Assembly: GCF_014196805.1 (NCBI RefSeq)
Contig: NZ_JACIEI010000007.1
Location: 88,020-152,019 of the forward strand
Reading direction: 5' to 3'
DNA: 64,000 nt
From: Sulfitobacter undariae
GTDB taxonomy: Bacteria > Pseudomonadota > Alphaproteobacteria > Rhodobacterales > Rhodobacteraceae
Shown here one piece after another: positions 1 to 8,706 of this stretch. Position 1 is the stretch's first letter. Each line of letters opens with the position of its first letter. The position numbers were made by a program, and so were the translations under genes. The notes below the pieces were generated by a model. It was not told the DNA's origin, did no database searches, and saw only the letters and a program-made list of their open reading frames with translations.

Positions 1-1530
1 ATAGCTTATTTTGGTATCAGGCCCCAGCAAATGTCGAACCTGTGCCGCCAGATCAATAAACGCGGCAACCGAGGGGAACGTGTTGCGCCCAGAGCGGATC
101 TGGGTCAGGCCGCGCATCTCGGAGCCAATGCAAAAGGCATCCACCCCGCCAGCGGCTTTGCATAATGCAGCATAATGCAAAATGAAACGTGACAGCGTCC
201 ACTCTTGCGGACCAGAATAGCTCACACTGCCGTTTTGAACCGAGAAATCAGACGCCTGAACCGTGCCAAAAAATGCAGATACTTCCACTGTCGCTGCGGA
301 CGTCATATCGGTTGATCCAATCCGACCCGGAGCGGCGGCGAGTGTCATGCGCCCACGCCAAGGCAAGGCAGGCTGACCTTCCTCCCCTGTATAGGGGTCA
401 GGCAGGACGTTTCCCGCAAGTTGGTCCATCAGGATGAACGGATAAAACATCACTGCCGTGCCGCGCGCATTCATCGCTTGAATGGCCTCGATTACCGCCG
501 TGTCCGCAGGGGTCCCGCCATAAATGGGGCGGTCATCTGTACCGCGTGCAATCACCTCAGCAGCACCACGCGACACTCCGGCCACGTGCCACGGCATTTC
601 TTCCCCCTCAACAAGCGGGTCTTCGACTTTTGGCTGCACAAGGCACTCGCCAACCCGCAAGTCAGACCCGAACCATGACACCACCAAAGATGCGGCCTTC
701 AACTCTGGTAATTCAGCTCCCAACGCATCCAAAGAGGTTGAGAAATCTGTTTTCCCAGAAGGGGAATTGATATTTGCGCTCCAACGCGATTGGTTTTCAC
801 CTTCATAGCTAACGGGAGTTGTCGCCAATGAATACTCGCCCGTGCCCGGTATCAAAGCGACGCCTTGCACCCCATAGGACAAGGCATGTTGCGCGTCTTC
901 TGCACCACGTTGCTCAGGGCGCATCACCTCAAAACTAAACTGAGGAATGCGGTTTCCAAACCGCTGCAACGCCAAGGCTTCGATCACCACATAGGCGGTC
1001 CCGCGATAGGCAGGCACCATGCCGACACCCTCAATCGCTTCCATCAACGGGTCCGCTACTTGATCTGCACTGCCAGAATAAACTGTCATGTTCAGATCAT
1101 CGGGCGCGATCTCTTCGCCATCTGCCCAAACACGGCCCACACGGGTTATTTCCCCCTCACACAAGGCAATCGCCAGATTGACCGAATAACTATACTCGGT
1201 TGTTTTAGGTTGTGAGCTGCCACCTTTGCCGCCGCCGCTTGTGGTGCTGACTTCCTCGAAATCGGACGCCCAGATCACCTGCCCACCCAGCCGCAAACTC
1301 CCATACAGCTGTGTCACAGGATCACCTTCTCCCGCATTGGTCAGGCGAAATCGGTCCACTTTACCCGTCTCAACTGCTTGCGCGCCGCTGCCCAGTATTT
1401 TCTGGTCCACGACACGGCCCAACGTCGCACCAACAGCGCGGCCAATGGCAACCGATGACAAGCCCGCAAATGTTCCGCCAATTGAGCCACCTACCGCAGC
1501 ACCTGCTGCCGAGAATAAAACCGTTGCCAT
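1..1530 (-). CDS. GTA gp15-like host-specificity/tail tip protein (partial)
   Basis: This is the 5' part (510 codons) of a gene that runs off the left edge. It starts ATGGCAACG at 1530, and the start overlaps the stop of gp14 (TAATG). The protein begins with a Gly/Ala-rich hydrophobic stretch (FSAAGAAVGGSIGG), then an immunoglobulin-like tail region. Near the end of the visible part is the segment with DAFCIGSEMRGLT that is typical of the TIM-barrel domain of gene transfer agent tail proteins. In RcGTA-type particles gp15 is the large protein at the tail tip or fibre, used for host recognition; complete homologues are about 1,300 residues, so over half lies outside the window. Frame, position (last gene of the cluster) and motif agree, so the family call is firm, while the exact receptor function is inferred. 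Confidence 0.9.
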   Translation of the reverse strand, partial: MATVLFSAAGAAVGGSIGGTFAGLSSVAIGRAVGATLGRVVDQKILGSGAQAVETGKVDRFRLTNAGEGDPVTQLYGSLRLGGQVIWASDFEEVSTTSGGGKGGSSQPKTTEYSYSVNLAIALCEGEITRVGRVWADGEEIAPDDLNMTVYSGSADQVADPLMEAIEGVGMVPAYRGTAYVVIEALALQRFGNRIPQFSFEVMRPEQRGAEDAQHALSYGVQGVALIPGTGEYSLATTPVSYEGENQSRWSANINSPSGKTDFSTSLDALGAELPELKAASLVVSWFGSDLRVGECLVQPKVEDPLVEGEEMPWHVAGVSRGAAEVIARGTDDRPIYGGTPADTAVIEAIQAMNARGTAVMFYPFILMDQLAGNVLPDPYTGEEGQPALPWRGRMTLAAAPGRIGSTDMTSAATVEVSAFFGTVQASDFSVQNGSVSYSGPQEWTLSRFILHYAALCKAAGGVDAFCIGSEMRGLTQIRSGRNTFPSVAAFIDLAAQVRHLLGPDTKISY

Positions 1531-1970
1531 TAGATGACCTCCTTGGGAAATTCAAAACACGCCACAATCCGGCGCTGCCATGGCGCGCTCAGCGGGCTCT
1601 CTACAACGCCGCGCCGCGAATAGGCGTGGATAAACCGCGCGCCACATCCAGCGCTGGATAAAATGCCCAAATGCTTGGCTACAGCGCCATCACGCATTCG
1701 GAACAGCAACACATCTCCGGTACTGGCTTGGCCCACAGACTTGGGCTTCAGGTGACGCAATGCCGCCGCCCACAAAAGCTCTTCGCCCTGCGGTTCGGAC
1801 CAATCCATTGAATATGCAGGGATGGCTTCCGGCTCTGCCCCGTAAACCTCGCGCCAAACGCCGCGTACCAACCCCAGACAATCGCTCCCCGCACCGCGGA
1901 TACCAGCCTGATGCACATAAGGCGTGCCAATCCAGCCACGGGCAGCGGCAATGATGCATGCACCACTCAT
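1530..1970 (-). CDS. GTA gp14-like NlpC/P60 cell-wall peptidase
   Basis: A 146-residue protein of the NlpC/P60 cysteine peptidase fold. The catalytic Cys lies in GSDCLGLVRGVW and the catalytic His in AKHLGILS. In GTA particles this enzyme is a tail-associated peptidoglycan hydrolase used for DNA entry. I chose the ATG at 1970 because it overlaps the stop of gp13 as ATGA and gives MSGACIIAAARGWIGTPYVH, the usual N-terminus; a longer upstream frame would lie inside gp13. It is followed by gp15 with a TAATG overlap, so the tail genes are translationally coupled. Confidence 0.9.
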   Translation of the reverse strand: MSGACIIAAARGWIGTPYVHQAGIRGAGSDCLGLVRGVWREVYGAEPEAIPAYSMDWSEPQGEELLWAAALRHLKPKSVGQASTGDVLLFRMRDGAVAKHLGILSSAGCGARFIHAYSRRGVVESPLSAPWQRRIVACFEFPKEVI

Positions 1971-2857
1971 CTGAGTGATCCGCCACTGTTTGTACCTTTG
2001 CTGCTGGGCACGGACACAACCCAATCTTCGCCCGGCAAATCAGGAAAACCCTGATAGTTATCAAAATTGTTGAACTTGAGCCGACAGGTTTCAACGCGTT
2101 TGTCACAGCCGGCAACCAACCGGATTTGTGTACCTTCTGTGACCAGCCCCCGCATCGGTTCCCACAACTCGACCACCCGTGCCGCGCCTTCATTGCGATC
2201 CGATTTGATCATTCCCCAAAGCCCTGCTGCTGGCCCGTCCAAAACTTCCAACCGCCCGCGCGTGAACCAATCCACATCAAAGGGCTCGAACGTTTGCCAA
2301 ACAAACCGCCGCGCTCCTTCGATGGCTTCAACAGCCAGAGTCTGCGCATAACTTTCTTGCGATAGGTTAAAACGGCACGCACCATCCCCGAGTACAACCG
2401 AGCATGGCTTTTGATACACGCGCCCCAACGGGCGATTCAGCCCTTCTGTCAGCCCACGAAGTTCTGCCCGAAAACCACCCCCTGCGCGTGTCAGCTCTCC
2501 CAAACTCCCGCGAAAGTTCAACCAGTGCTGCGTCGTATCCGCCCAATTCACCAGCCACGCACGCACCTCGGCCCCGTCAAAACGCCCCTGCTCGATCTCG
2601 TCCTCGCGCAAAGACACATCTGACAACGCTCCTAAGGCCTCAGAGTTGTCGACAGACAGGCCCGTAGACTGCGCCAGCGCCAGCGCACTCAACCCCGTAT
2701 CGGCGCGAAATTCAAAGCCTGCAAATGCCAACGGCCTATCGTGATCGGTGAAGGCAAAAACCACGCCATCTTTGCGTGTAATGGCCCACGCGTGACACAC
2801 CGTGGTCAATCGACTGGCCAGATGTGCCGCCAGCCCCTCATTGAACTGCACACTCAT
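1967..2857 (-). CDS. GTA gp13-like DUF2163 baseplate/tail protein
   Basis: A 296-residue protein with the DUF2163 / phage BR0599 architecture: an N-terminal domain with FTDHDRPLAFAGFEF and a C-terminal cysteine-containing segment (VAGCDKRVETCRLKFNN). The C-terminal cysteines (AGCDKRVETC) match the iron-sulphur-like ligands described for GTA hub proteins, but that is inference. It overlaps gp12 and gp14 by 4 nt (ATGA) on each side. The length is normal for the family. Its role is structural, in the tail hub or baseplate. Confidence 0.9.
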   Translation of the reverse strand: MSVQFNEGLAAHLASRLTTVCHAWAITRKDGVVFAFTDHDRPLAFAGFEFRADTGLSALALAQSTGLSVDNSEALGALSDVSLREDEIEQGRFDGAEVRAWLVNWADTTQHWLNFRGSLGELTRAGGGFRAELRGLTEGLNRPLGRVYQKPCSVVLGDGACRFNLSQESYAQTLAVEAIEGARRFVWQTFEPFDVDWFTRGRLEVLDGPAAGLWGMIKSDRNEGAARVVELWEPMRGLVTEGTQIRLVAGCDKRVETCRLKFNNFDNYQGFPDLPGEDWVVSVPSSKGTNSGGSLR

Positions 2858-3486
2858 ACGCGCACCTCGCGAACCGGAATGTCGGGAACCTGGCCAGCAT
2901 GGAAACTAGCGATGTTGGCCAACAGGCTGTCACTGTCAAAACGCACAGGCACATCGAACTCATACCCTGCATAGACCCGTGTATCAGGATCAGGTGGGTT
3001 GAAGAACGTGATTACCCCAGTGGTATCATCCACCGTATAATCAATTGTGTCGCTTTTGTCGTCCTGCTCAACTGCGACCAGAACACTACCTTGGACAGGT
3101 TTCACGATAGGTCGCGCATAGGCATGCCCTCCCGAGCGATACGTTTTAATGATTTGAAACTGTGTTTTCACCCCATTTCCAACAGCAATCTGTTGGTCCC
3201 AGCGGCCAATCGGCGCTGAGGGTTTAGATGACTTATAGTCAGACCAGTCCTTCCATCGAAACCCGTAGATCTGACCATATCGCGCCTCATAAAACGCGAT
3301 CACTGCCTCCACATCATCCAAAGACCGCAGGCCCAGCCCCGCATCATAAACCCGCCTGGAATGCGCCCAAGGCGTGTTGCGTTCCTCAAATCCGTTGGCC
3401 AGCGCCACCACATCGACCCGCCGTTGCGGACCACCCAACGCACCAAAGCTCAGGTTCGCCGGAAATTGCACTTCGTGAAAACTCAT
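2854..3486 (-). CDS. GTA gp12-like DUF2460 distal tail protein
   Basis: A 210-residue DUF2460 (TIGR02217) protein. Recognisable blocks are FHEVQFPANLSFGALGGPQR at the N-terminus and YGFRWKDWSDYKS in the middle. In RcGTA this is the distal tail or baseplate component. The start ATG at 3486 is 15 nt after the stop of gp11, with an AGGGGAT ribosome-binding site. The end overlaps gp13 by ATGA. Confidence 0.9.
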   Translation of the reverse strand: MSFHEVQFPANLSFGALGGPQRRVDVVALANGFEERNTPWAHSRRVYDAGLGLRSLDDVEAVIAFYEARYGQIYGFRWKDWSDYKSSKPSAPIGRWDQQIAVGNGVKTQFQIIKTYRSGGHAYARPIVKPVQGSVLVAVEQDDKSDTIDYTVDDTTGVITFFNPPDPDTRVYAGYEFDVPVRFDSDSLLANIASFHAGQVPDIPVREVRV

Positions 3487-3501
3487 CTCAAATCCCCTCG
3501 C

Positions 3502-4170
3502 TTATCGATTTTTCTGGCCAGCACTTAAGGCGCGGCTCATCTGTGCTGCGATCTGCCCGCGTGACCGCTGGAACCCTGCCACATCGGGCGTGGTAATGTT
3601 CATCACCACCGTGGCGGCACCACCACCATTCCCACCAGCCCGCACGCCCAGCTTGCCATCTGGCCCCCGGGCCAATGGCATAATCGCTTCTGGTCCCGCT
3701 TCCCCCATCACACCCAGCCCACCGCGCATACCGAAATGCGTCGCCTGACTGACAACCCCACCATCCGCAAACGGCATCACCCGTCCTTGGCTAAACGGCG
3801 CGCCATTCGCAAAAGGCAAAATGCCTTGCATCAATCCCGTAACCCCTTGCGTCAACAAACCGCCAAAGTGGTTTGCCACGGGTTTGATCGCCGCGTTATA
3901 GGCGCTGTCAGAGAGGGACTGCGCGAGAGTGCTCAGCGCATCAGAAAGCTTCATGCCATCAAACGCTACGTTGTCGAATGCCTTGCGCAAACCACGGCTC
4001 AGGCCGCTCTCAAGCGTCGCAACATCCTTGCCCGTTGCACTCAACGCACTGCTCATTCGCCGCAGTTCACTGTCAAACCCCGAAACCAACACACTCGTCT
4101 GCCCCAAAGTCTGGTTCAGCGTTTGCGCGTCTATTTCCAGATCGTCAAAACCATCTGTATCACTCATCAT
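3502..4170 (-). CDS. GTA gp11-like tail tape measure protein
   Basis: A 222-residue tape-measure protein. The N-terminal half is helical (DAQTLNQTLGQTSVLVSGFD), followed by a hydrophobic Ala/Gly-rich region. The C-terminal half has GVMGEAGPEAIMPLARGPDG, the signature seen in tail tape measure proteins of Rhodobacterales GTAs and lambdoid phages. The short length fits the short GTA tail, because tail length follows tape length. The start lies 1 nt after the gp10.1 stop. Confidence 0.88.
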   Translation of the reverse strand: MMSDTDGFDDLEIDAQTLNQTLGQTSVLVSGFDSELRRMSSALSATGKDVATLESGLSRGLRKAFDNVAFDGMKLSDALSTLAQSLSDSAYNAAIKPVANHFGGLLTQGVTGLMQGILPFANGAPFSQGRVMPFADGGVVSQATHFGMRGGLGVMGEAGPEAIMPLARGPDGKLGVRAGGNGGGAATVVMNITTPDVAGFQRSRGQIAAQMSRALSAGQKNR

Positions 4171-4171
4171 T

Positions 4172-4366
4172 TCAATCCTTTTTCTTGTCAGGGTATGCCG
4201 CCATCAGGGCTGCTAATCCGTCGCTCAGCATTGGTTTCTCAGCCGCATTACGGCCCAACATCACCTCCAACTCCGCTGGCGTCAGAGCCCAAAACACATC
4301 CGGCGTCAGGCCCAACCCGTGCAGCCCTGCCCGCATCAAAGCAGGCCAATCAAAGCCGACGTTCAT
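4172..4366 (-). CDS. GTA tail assembly chaperone (g10.1-like, DUF2376)
   Basis: A 64-residue protein starting MNVGFDWPALMRAGLHGLGL and containing FWALTPAELEVML, the core of the small phage tail assembly chaperone family next to the tape-measure gene. It starts at 4366, overlapping gp10 by ATGA, and ends directly before gp11. In tailed phages chaperones at this position bind the tape measure during tail assembly; no frameshift product is evident here. Confidence 0.85.
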   Translation of the reverse strand: MNVGFDWPALMRAGLHGLGLTPDVFWALTPAELEVMLGRNAAEKPMLSDGLAALMAAYPDKKKD

Positions 4367-4683
4367 TGCTGCACCGCAAATGCCCGCGCCAACAGTTCAG
4401 CCGCCGCATGGGCCGCCCGCATCGGACCGCCTTCAATTTCGGCCTGCCCCAGCGCATCAGGGTCCATCTGCACGCCACCTCCGCGTAACCCCGCACACAG
4501 CAACGCCAACACATCTCGGGTACTGAACCCGCCGCTTTCAAAACGTTGCACAAGGGCCATCAACGACGGCTCTGCCAGATCCTCCTCTAGCTCTGCCAAG
4601 GCCCCCAACGTGAGCCGCATCCGGTGGGTCTGGCCGTCAATGACCACCCCCACCTCACCTCGCCACCGGTTTTCCATGCTCAT
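4363..4683 (-). CDS. GTA gp10-like protein (Phage_TAC_11 / GTA-gp10)
   Basis: A 106-residue protein with RWRGEVGVVIDGQTHRMRLT followed by LGALAELEEDL, the pattern of the GTA-gp10 family (older name DUF3356). It sits between the tail tube gene and the small chaperone gene, and overlaps both by ATGA. It is probably a tail assembly chaperone or accessory tube protein. An in-frame ATG two codons later is an equally possible start. Confidence 0.85.
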   Translation of the reverse strand: MSMENRWRGEVGVVIDGQTHRMRLTLGALAELEEDLAEPSLMALVQRFESGGFSTRDVLALLCAGLRGGGVQMDPDALGQAEIEGGPMRAAHAAAELLARAFAVQQ

Positions 4684-5108
4684 TCAACCGGATCAACGTA
4701 AGGAACAAACTGCAACTGCCCCGCCGAAGCCAAAGACAGCTCATATGTCGCCTCACCATTCAGTTGCCCCGCATATTCCAGAGAGGTCACCTGAAACGGC
4801 CCCTGAACCACACCAAATTCAGGGATCACCACCTGAAAATCAGGGGTCAAACCGTCAAACAACAACTGTCGTGCACGCTCGTCAGTAGCAGCATCACGAA
4901 ACACGCCCGACCCGCTGATCGCCGCAGAACGCACGCCCGCTCCCGCCAGCAACTCGCGCCAGCCGCCTTCGCTATCCAGCGCGGTTACATCTACCGCCTC
5001 TGCGTTGAAGCTAATCCGCGTCGCACGCAGCCCCGCCAATGTCTCGAAAGTACCGTCTGTTGTCATATCCACTTTGACCAAAAGGTCTTTGCCTGCTTGA
5101 ACAGCCAT
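4680..5108 (-). CDS. GTA gp9-like major tail (tube) protein, TP901-1 family
   Basis: A 142-residue protein beginning MAVQAGKDLLVKVDMTTDG, with FNAEAVDVTALDSEGGWREL and SGSGVFRDAATDERAR. These blocks are typical of TP901-1-type major tail proteins, which form the tail tube. The start has GGAGTAGA upstream. The end overlaps gp10 by 4 nt. Confidence 0.9.
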   Translation of the reverse strand: MAVQAGKDLLVKVDMTTDGTFETLAGLRATRISFNAEAVDVTALDSEGGWRELLAGAGVRSAAISGSGVFRDAATDERARQLLFDGLTPDFQVVIPEFGVVQGPFQVTSLEYAGQLNGEATYELSLASAGQLQFVPYVDPVE

Positions 5109-5146
5109 TCTATCTACTCCTGCTAAATGCCCGAAGGCGTTGAAAA

Positions 5147-5557
5147 TTAATCGTCTTGAACCCGTGCGCGAAACCGCAAATCAATCTGCCGTGCACTGGC
5201 CGCATCAATGCGCCGTGCTGTTGCCCGCTCGAACCTGAGGGACACCAATCTACCGCGCGTCAGGGTCAGATCCGCTTCGTGTAAAACATCGCTCACCGCA
5301 GTTGCCGCCGCTTTGGCGGTACCGAACCCGGGGTTACTGGTGACCACTGAAACCGTCAAAAAATGCACTGCGCCCGCGCCGCTGCCATCTGATGCCTCGC
5401 GCACAGTTTCGGTACCCAGCCGAACATGGATGTCAGGCACGATACCCGCTGGAACCGCATCATAGATGGCACTGCCCACCAACGACGCCAGTGTTGCATC
5501 CCCCGTCAACGCTGTGAAAACCGCCGCCTGAAGCGCCCCTGAAACTGCATAGCTCAT
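5147..5557 (-). CDS. GTA gp8-like tail terminator/completion protein (DUF3168)
   Basis: A 136-residue DUF3168 protein. The start at 5557 (MSYAVSGALQAAVFTALTGD) overlaps the gp7 stop by ATGA; a longer frame upstream would lie in gp7. The block PAGIVPDIHVRLG and the C-terminal LRFRARVQDD fit the family. It occupies the slot of the tail terminator between head-tail adaptor and tail tube genes. Confidence 0.87.
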   Translation of the reverse strand: MSYAVSGALQAAVFTALTGDATLASLVGSAIYDAVPAGIVPDIHVRLGTETVREASDGSGAGAVHFLTVSVVTSNPGFGTAKAAATAVSDVLHEADLTLTRGRLVSLRFERATARRIDAASARQIDLRFRARVQDD

Positions 5558-5892
5558 ACCACCTGCTCCTCTTGCGCCCAGCACTGAAGGTAGCGCCCGC
5601 CCATGCCGTGCTCAGCCACTGCATCAATGTTGAAAATCCGGCTACCTTCCCGAAACCTTTGTTGTGCTGCGGGTCGCTGCTCGTCCCCCACAGGGGCCGC
5701 ACGCACGATAATGCGATAGCTCATACGGCTCACCGCAGCCCCGTTCTGTGCCATCTCCCGCCCACTGCGCGGCGACACCTCGGCCCAAATCATCCCAAGC
5801 GGAACCCACCCCTGCGTGAACCCACCTGCACCGTCACTCACCGTTTCCGGTGCTTCCAGCACCATCTGACGGTTCAGTCGTGGCGCACTCAT
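5554..5892 (-). CDS. GTA gp7-like head-tail adaptor
   Basis: A 112-residue protein of the SPP1 gp16-like head closure/adaptor group: LEAPETVSDGAGGFTQGWVP and WAEVSPRSGREM, ending in a strand-rich half with IVVRAA-type spacing. It overlaps gp6 upstream and gp8 downstream by ATGA. Its role is in the head-tail interface. Confidence 0.87.
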   Translation of the reverse strand: MSAPRLNRQMVLEAPETVSDGAGGFTQGWVPLGMIWAEVSPRSGREMAQNGAAVSRMSYRIIVRAAPVGDEQRPAAQQRFREGSRIFNIDAVAEHGMGGRYLQCWAQEEQVV

Positions 5893-6488
5893 GATACCGC
5901 TCCGCTACGGCCCAAACGCAGCGGGCGGAACCGCTCAATCAACGCTGTCACACCAAACGGCATACAGCCGGTACCCAGTGCCGTGTCATGGCGATATTCG
6001 TAATAATGCGCGGCCAGCATCAACACTGCCTGCTGCATGTCATCAGGCACATCTGCCCATTCCGCCCCGTAACCAGCCCAGAAACGGACCCGCAACTCCC
6101 CGCCTGTTTCTGGTCCAGGTAAACATGCAGCCGTGGCGCGCAATTGCGGGTTTTGCATGTCCCGTTCCAGCCAATAAACGCTGTCATTCACATCCTGCAC
6201 ACCGCCATATCGGCCCACCAATTGCACCCGCGAAACCACGCTCACAGGGGCCACCGTCAGCGGCAAAGCAGCAGCATTACGCAAAGAAGACACACTCAAC
6301 GTGAACTCTCTTTCAAGCAAAACCTTCCCCGTGCGCGCCTCTACCGCCGCCATTGATGCACGTAAAAAACTCCCCAAAACGGCATCTTGCAAAGTATCTG
6401 CCGCAAATCCGGTTCCCATACGCAGATGCGCCTTGAGCGCCTCAACCGGCAGTACTGCATCCGGCAGATTTGTTTCTGAAATCAACAT
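5889..6488 (-). CDS. GTA gp6-like head-tail connector
   Basis: A 199-residue protein related to phage gp6-like connectors. It has PVEALKAHLRMGTGF near the N-terminus, a central WAGYGAEWADVPDDMQQAV and a helical C-terminus. I chose the ATG at 6488 (MLISETNLPDA) because AAGAGAGG lies 7-8 nt upstream and the start fits the family; an upstream ATG at 6533 adds 15 unlike residues. A 173-bp spacer with a hairpin separates it from the capsid gene. Confidence 0.85.
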   Translation of the reverse strand: MLISETNLPDAVLPVEALKAHLRMGTGFAADTLQDAVLGSFLRASMAAVEARTGKVLLEREFTLSVSSLRNAAALPLTVAPVSVVSRVQLVGRYGGVQDVNDSVYWLERDMQNPQLRATAACLPGPETGGELRVRFWAGYGAEWADVPDDMQQAVLMLAAHYYEYRHDTALGTGCMPFGVTALIERFRPLRLGRSGAVS

Positions 6489-6558
6489 CCCAAAGCCTCT
6501 CTTAAACTTCTCTCGAACTCCCGGCATCCACATCCCCTTGCAGGCGCACGCACCACCA

Positions 6559-6600
6559 TTGGCATTGCTCGGTCGGAGGGGAGCAGCTAGACAATGCCAA
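6559..6600 (-). other. Hairpin between GTA capsid gene and gp6
   Basis: Perfect 9-bp arms TTGGCATTG (6559-6567) and CAATGCCAA (6592-6600), with a further GCTC/GAGC pair inside. The structure lies in the only sizeable spacer downstream of the capsid gene. No T-run follows on the minus strand, so it does not look like a standard terminator. It could stabilise the capsid mRNA end or mark a processing site. Confidence 0.5.
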
Positions 6601-6661
6601 CAAAAAACAGACGCGTGCGCCGCCAGAACAGGTTCCCCCGCTCTGGCATCAGCACCCGTTT

Positions 6662-7831
6662 TTACGAAGTGCCGAATTTCAACAACTTGATCGCTGCGAA
6701 ATCGCTCACATCGCCGCCCACACGTTTGGTCGCATAGAACAGGACGTGGGGTTTGGCGCTGAAGGGATCACGCAAAATGCGCAGATCAGGGCGCTCGGCA
6801 ATGGTGTAACCAGCCGCAAAATCGCCAAAGGCCATCGCCATTGTGCCCGCACCCGCATCGGGCATGTCTTCGGCAATCAACACAGGATACCCCATCAGAC
6901 GCGCTGGTTCGCCCGCCGCCAGCCCATCCGACCACAAGAAACGGCCATCCATATCTTTCAGCTTGCGCACCATGCCTGCGGTCTTTGAGTTCATCACAAA
7001 GCTGGCGTTGGCACGGTATTGCGCCCCCAGCGCATAGACAACATCAACGATGGCATCAGGTGTGATGTCCCCGGACACGCCCGTCGGCACATACCCCAGA
7101 TTGCCCCAGACCCAGACATCATTATCCACAGACGCATGCGCCAGAAAGCCCTTGGGCTTGTCGACACCATCACCGTTGATAAACGCCCCTGCCTCGGCAC
7201 GTGCAAACTTGTCCGCGATACGGCCCGCCAACCAGCCCTCAATGTCAAAAGCCGCATCATCCAGCAGGCGTTGCGAGGCTTTCGGCAGCGCACTTAGTTC
7301 ATGTAACTGCACCGTAATACGGTCAATCTGCGGCGTGTCACTTTCACCAATGGTGGAGGTTTCCGTGGCCCAGCCTGCCCCCACATCCGTATGATCTACC
7401 AGCACGTCATAAGACGTCGCTTCCACGTTCACCACCGTGGCAATTGCACGAATAGACGCCGTGGTATTGAGAACGGATTTCACCGTGTCAGATGTCTGCG
7501 GGTCCACCAAATAGCCGCCGTCGGAATTCACCGCCGTAGACAAGGCTTTGCCTTCCAAATGCAATCCACGCAGCCCGTCATCGTCCCCCGAACGCACATA
7601 GGCGTTGAATGCCTTTTTATGCGGCGCACCCGCGTCTGCTGCTCCTGCCAAAGGTGTACGCACAGCAGTCATTGTTTTACGATCCAGCATGGTCATTCGC
7701 TCTTCTGTTTGTTGAATTTTCGTTTCGATTTCGGCCTGAAAGCCTTTGAATTGCGTGACAAAGCCCGTCACGGCCCGCCGCACATCCTCGGCCGGAGAAA
7801 GCTCCACGGCATTTTGTTCGGTATCGCTCAT
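6662..7831 (-). CDS. GTA gp5-like major capsid protein (HK97 fold)
   Basis: A 389-residue HK97-type major capsid protein. Residues 1 to about 100 are charged and coiled-coil-like (TQFKGFQAEIETKIQQTEER), the delta or scaffold domain removed by the prohead protease. The mature capsid domain follows with GGYLVDPQTSDTVKSVLN, and the C-terminal part has RLMGYPVLIAEDMPD. It sits directly after the protease gene. Length and order match RcGTA. Confidence 0.95.
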   Translation of the reverse strand: MSDTEQNAVELSPAEDVRRAVTGFVTQFKGFQAEIETKIQQTEERMTMLDRKTMTAVRTPLAGAADAGAPHKKAFNAYVRSGDDDGLRGLHLEGKALSTAVNSDGGYLVDPQTSDTVKSVLNTTASIRAIATVVNVEATSYDVLVDHTDVGAGWATETSTIGESDTPQIDRITVQLHELSALPKASQRLLDDAAFDIEGWLAGRIADKFARAEAGAFINGDGVDKPKGFLAHASVDNDVWVWGNLGYVPTGVSGDITPDAIVDVVYALGAQYRANASFVMNSKTAGMVRKLKDMDGRFLWSDGLAAGEPARLMGYPVLIAEDMPDAGAGTMAMAFGDFAAGYTIAERPDLRILRDPFSAKPHVLFYATKRVGGDVSDFAAIKLLKFGTS

Positions 7832-7842
7832 CTTGCGTTCCC

Positions 7843-8457
7843 CTATGGTTGCTGTCGCGCGGGGGTGATCTCGGCTGATGCCGCATCAAATATCCCCGCC
7901 ATGTCACGCAGGACGTCTCCAAGGCGCACAAACCCGTCCGCCTTTGCCCCCACCCGCGCACTGGGCAGCATCGGAAAGGTCACCAAAGACACTTCCCAAA
8001 GCTCCAGTTCCTGCAAGAGCCGCTGGCCCTTGGTGTTCTTACTAGATTTCACAGTGCGGTAGCCGATCGACAGACCATCAATCGCCCCCGCTTCAATCAG
8101 CGCAATCGCCTCACAGCCCTTCGCAACCGATTGCAGGATGCGGCCTTTGACAAACAGACCACGCGTATCCTCACGCACCTCATCCCAGACGCCAATCGGC
8201 TGTGCAGGATCATGCTGCCACAACATTTTCACGCCACGCCCCGCCGCCTTCAACGCCATCAAACTCGCGCCATATGCGCCCCGTTGCACCACATCATTGC
8301 CCTGATCGACGGCATCAAAGAAACTGGCATAGCCTTTGATCTCAACGCCGCCTTCAACCTTTGCAACCTCGTCGAACTGCATGAACTTGCGCTCTAACGC
8401 AGGGAAACCGCTCCCGTTCTCCGCGACATGCGCGAAGTTATTTTCAATCATAGTCAT
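7843..8457 (-). CDS. GTA gp4-like HK97 prohead protease
   Basis: A 204-residue U35-type prohead protease. The catalytic His is in KMLWQHDPAQPIGVW and the catalytic Ser in GAIDGLSIGYRT. It processes the scaffold region of the capsid protein encoded immediately downstream (11-nt gap). The start at 8457 (MTMIENNFAHVAENG) has GGAGAG upstream; MIENN two codons later is possible. Confidence 0.92.
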   Translation of the reverse strand: MTMIENNFAHVAENGSGFPALERKFMQFDEVAKVEGGVEIKGYASFFDAVDQGNDVVQRGAYGASLMALKAAGRGVKMLWQHDPAQPIGVWDEVREDTRGLFVKGRILQSVAKGCEAIALIEAGAIDGLSIGYRTVKSSKNTKGQRLLQELELWEVSLVTFPMLPSARVGAKADGFVRLGDVLRDMAGIFDAASAEITPARQQP

Positions 8458-8478
8458 GAAACTCTCCTGTTTTGTCCC

Positions 8479-8706
8479 TTAGCCCGCAGGCACCACCACC
8501 AAAAAGGACTGAACCGCCTGCGCCAGTATCACCGCCGCAACCCCGTAAACCGTCAGCCAAAGGCGTTTTTCCAGCCGCTCCATCATCAGCTCAATCCGGT
8601 CCAACCGCTTGGCCAGATTATCAAAATGGATTGCGCTCACTCGCTCATGCGCCTGCAACCGCATCCCTGGCGCACATTGAAATCGCTCACTGGGATGCTC
8701 ATTCAT
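8479..8706 (-). CDS. GTA g3.5-like small membrane/head protein
   Basis: A 75-residue protein starting MNEHPSERFQCAPGMRLQAH. It has an amphipathic helix (LAKRLDRIELMMERLEKR), then one hydrophobic segment (LTVYGVAAVILAQAVQSFLV). The start overlaps the portal stop as ATGAATGA (8 nt). The position between portal and protease is that of RcGTA g3.5, which is needed for head formation; the exact role is unknown. Confidence 0.8.
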   Translation of the reverse strand: MNEHPSERFQCAPGMRLQAHERVSAIHFDNLAKRLDRIELMMERLEKRLWLTVYGVAAVILAQAVQSFLVVVPAG

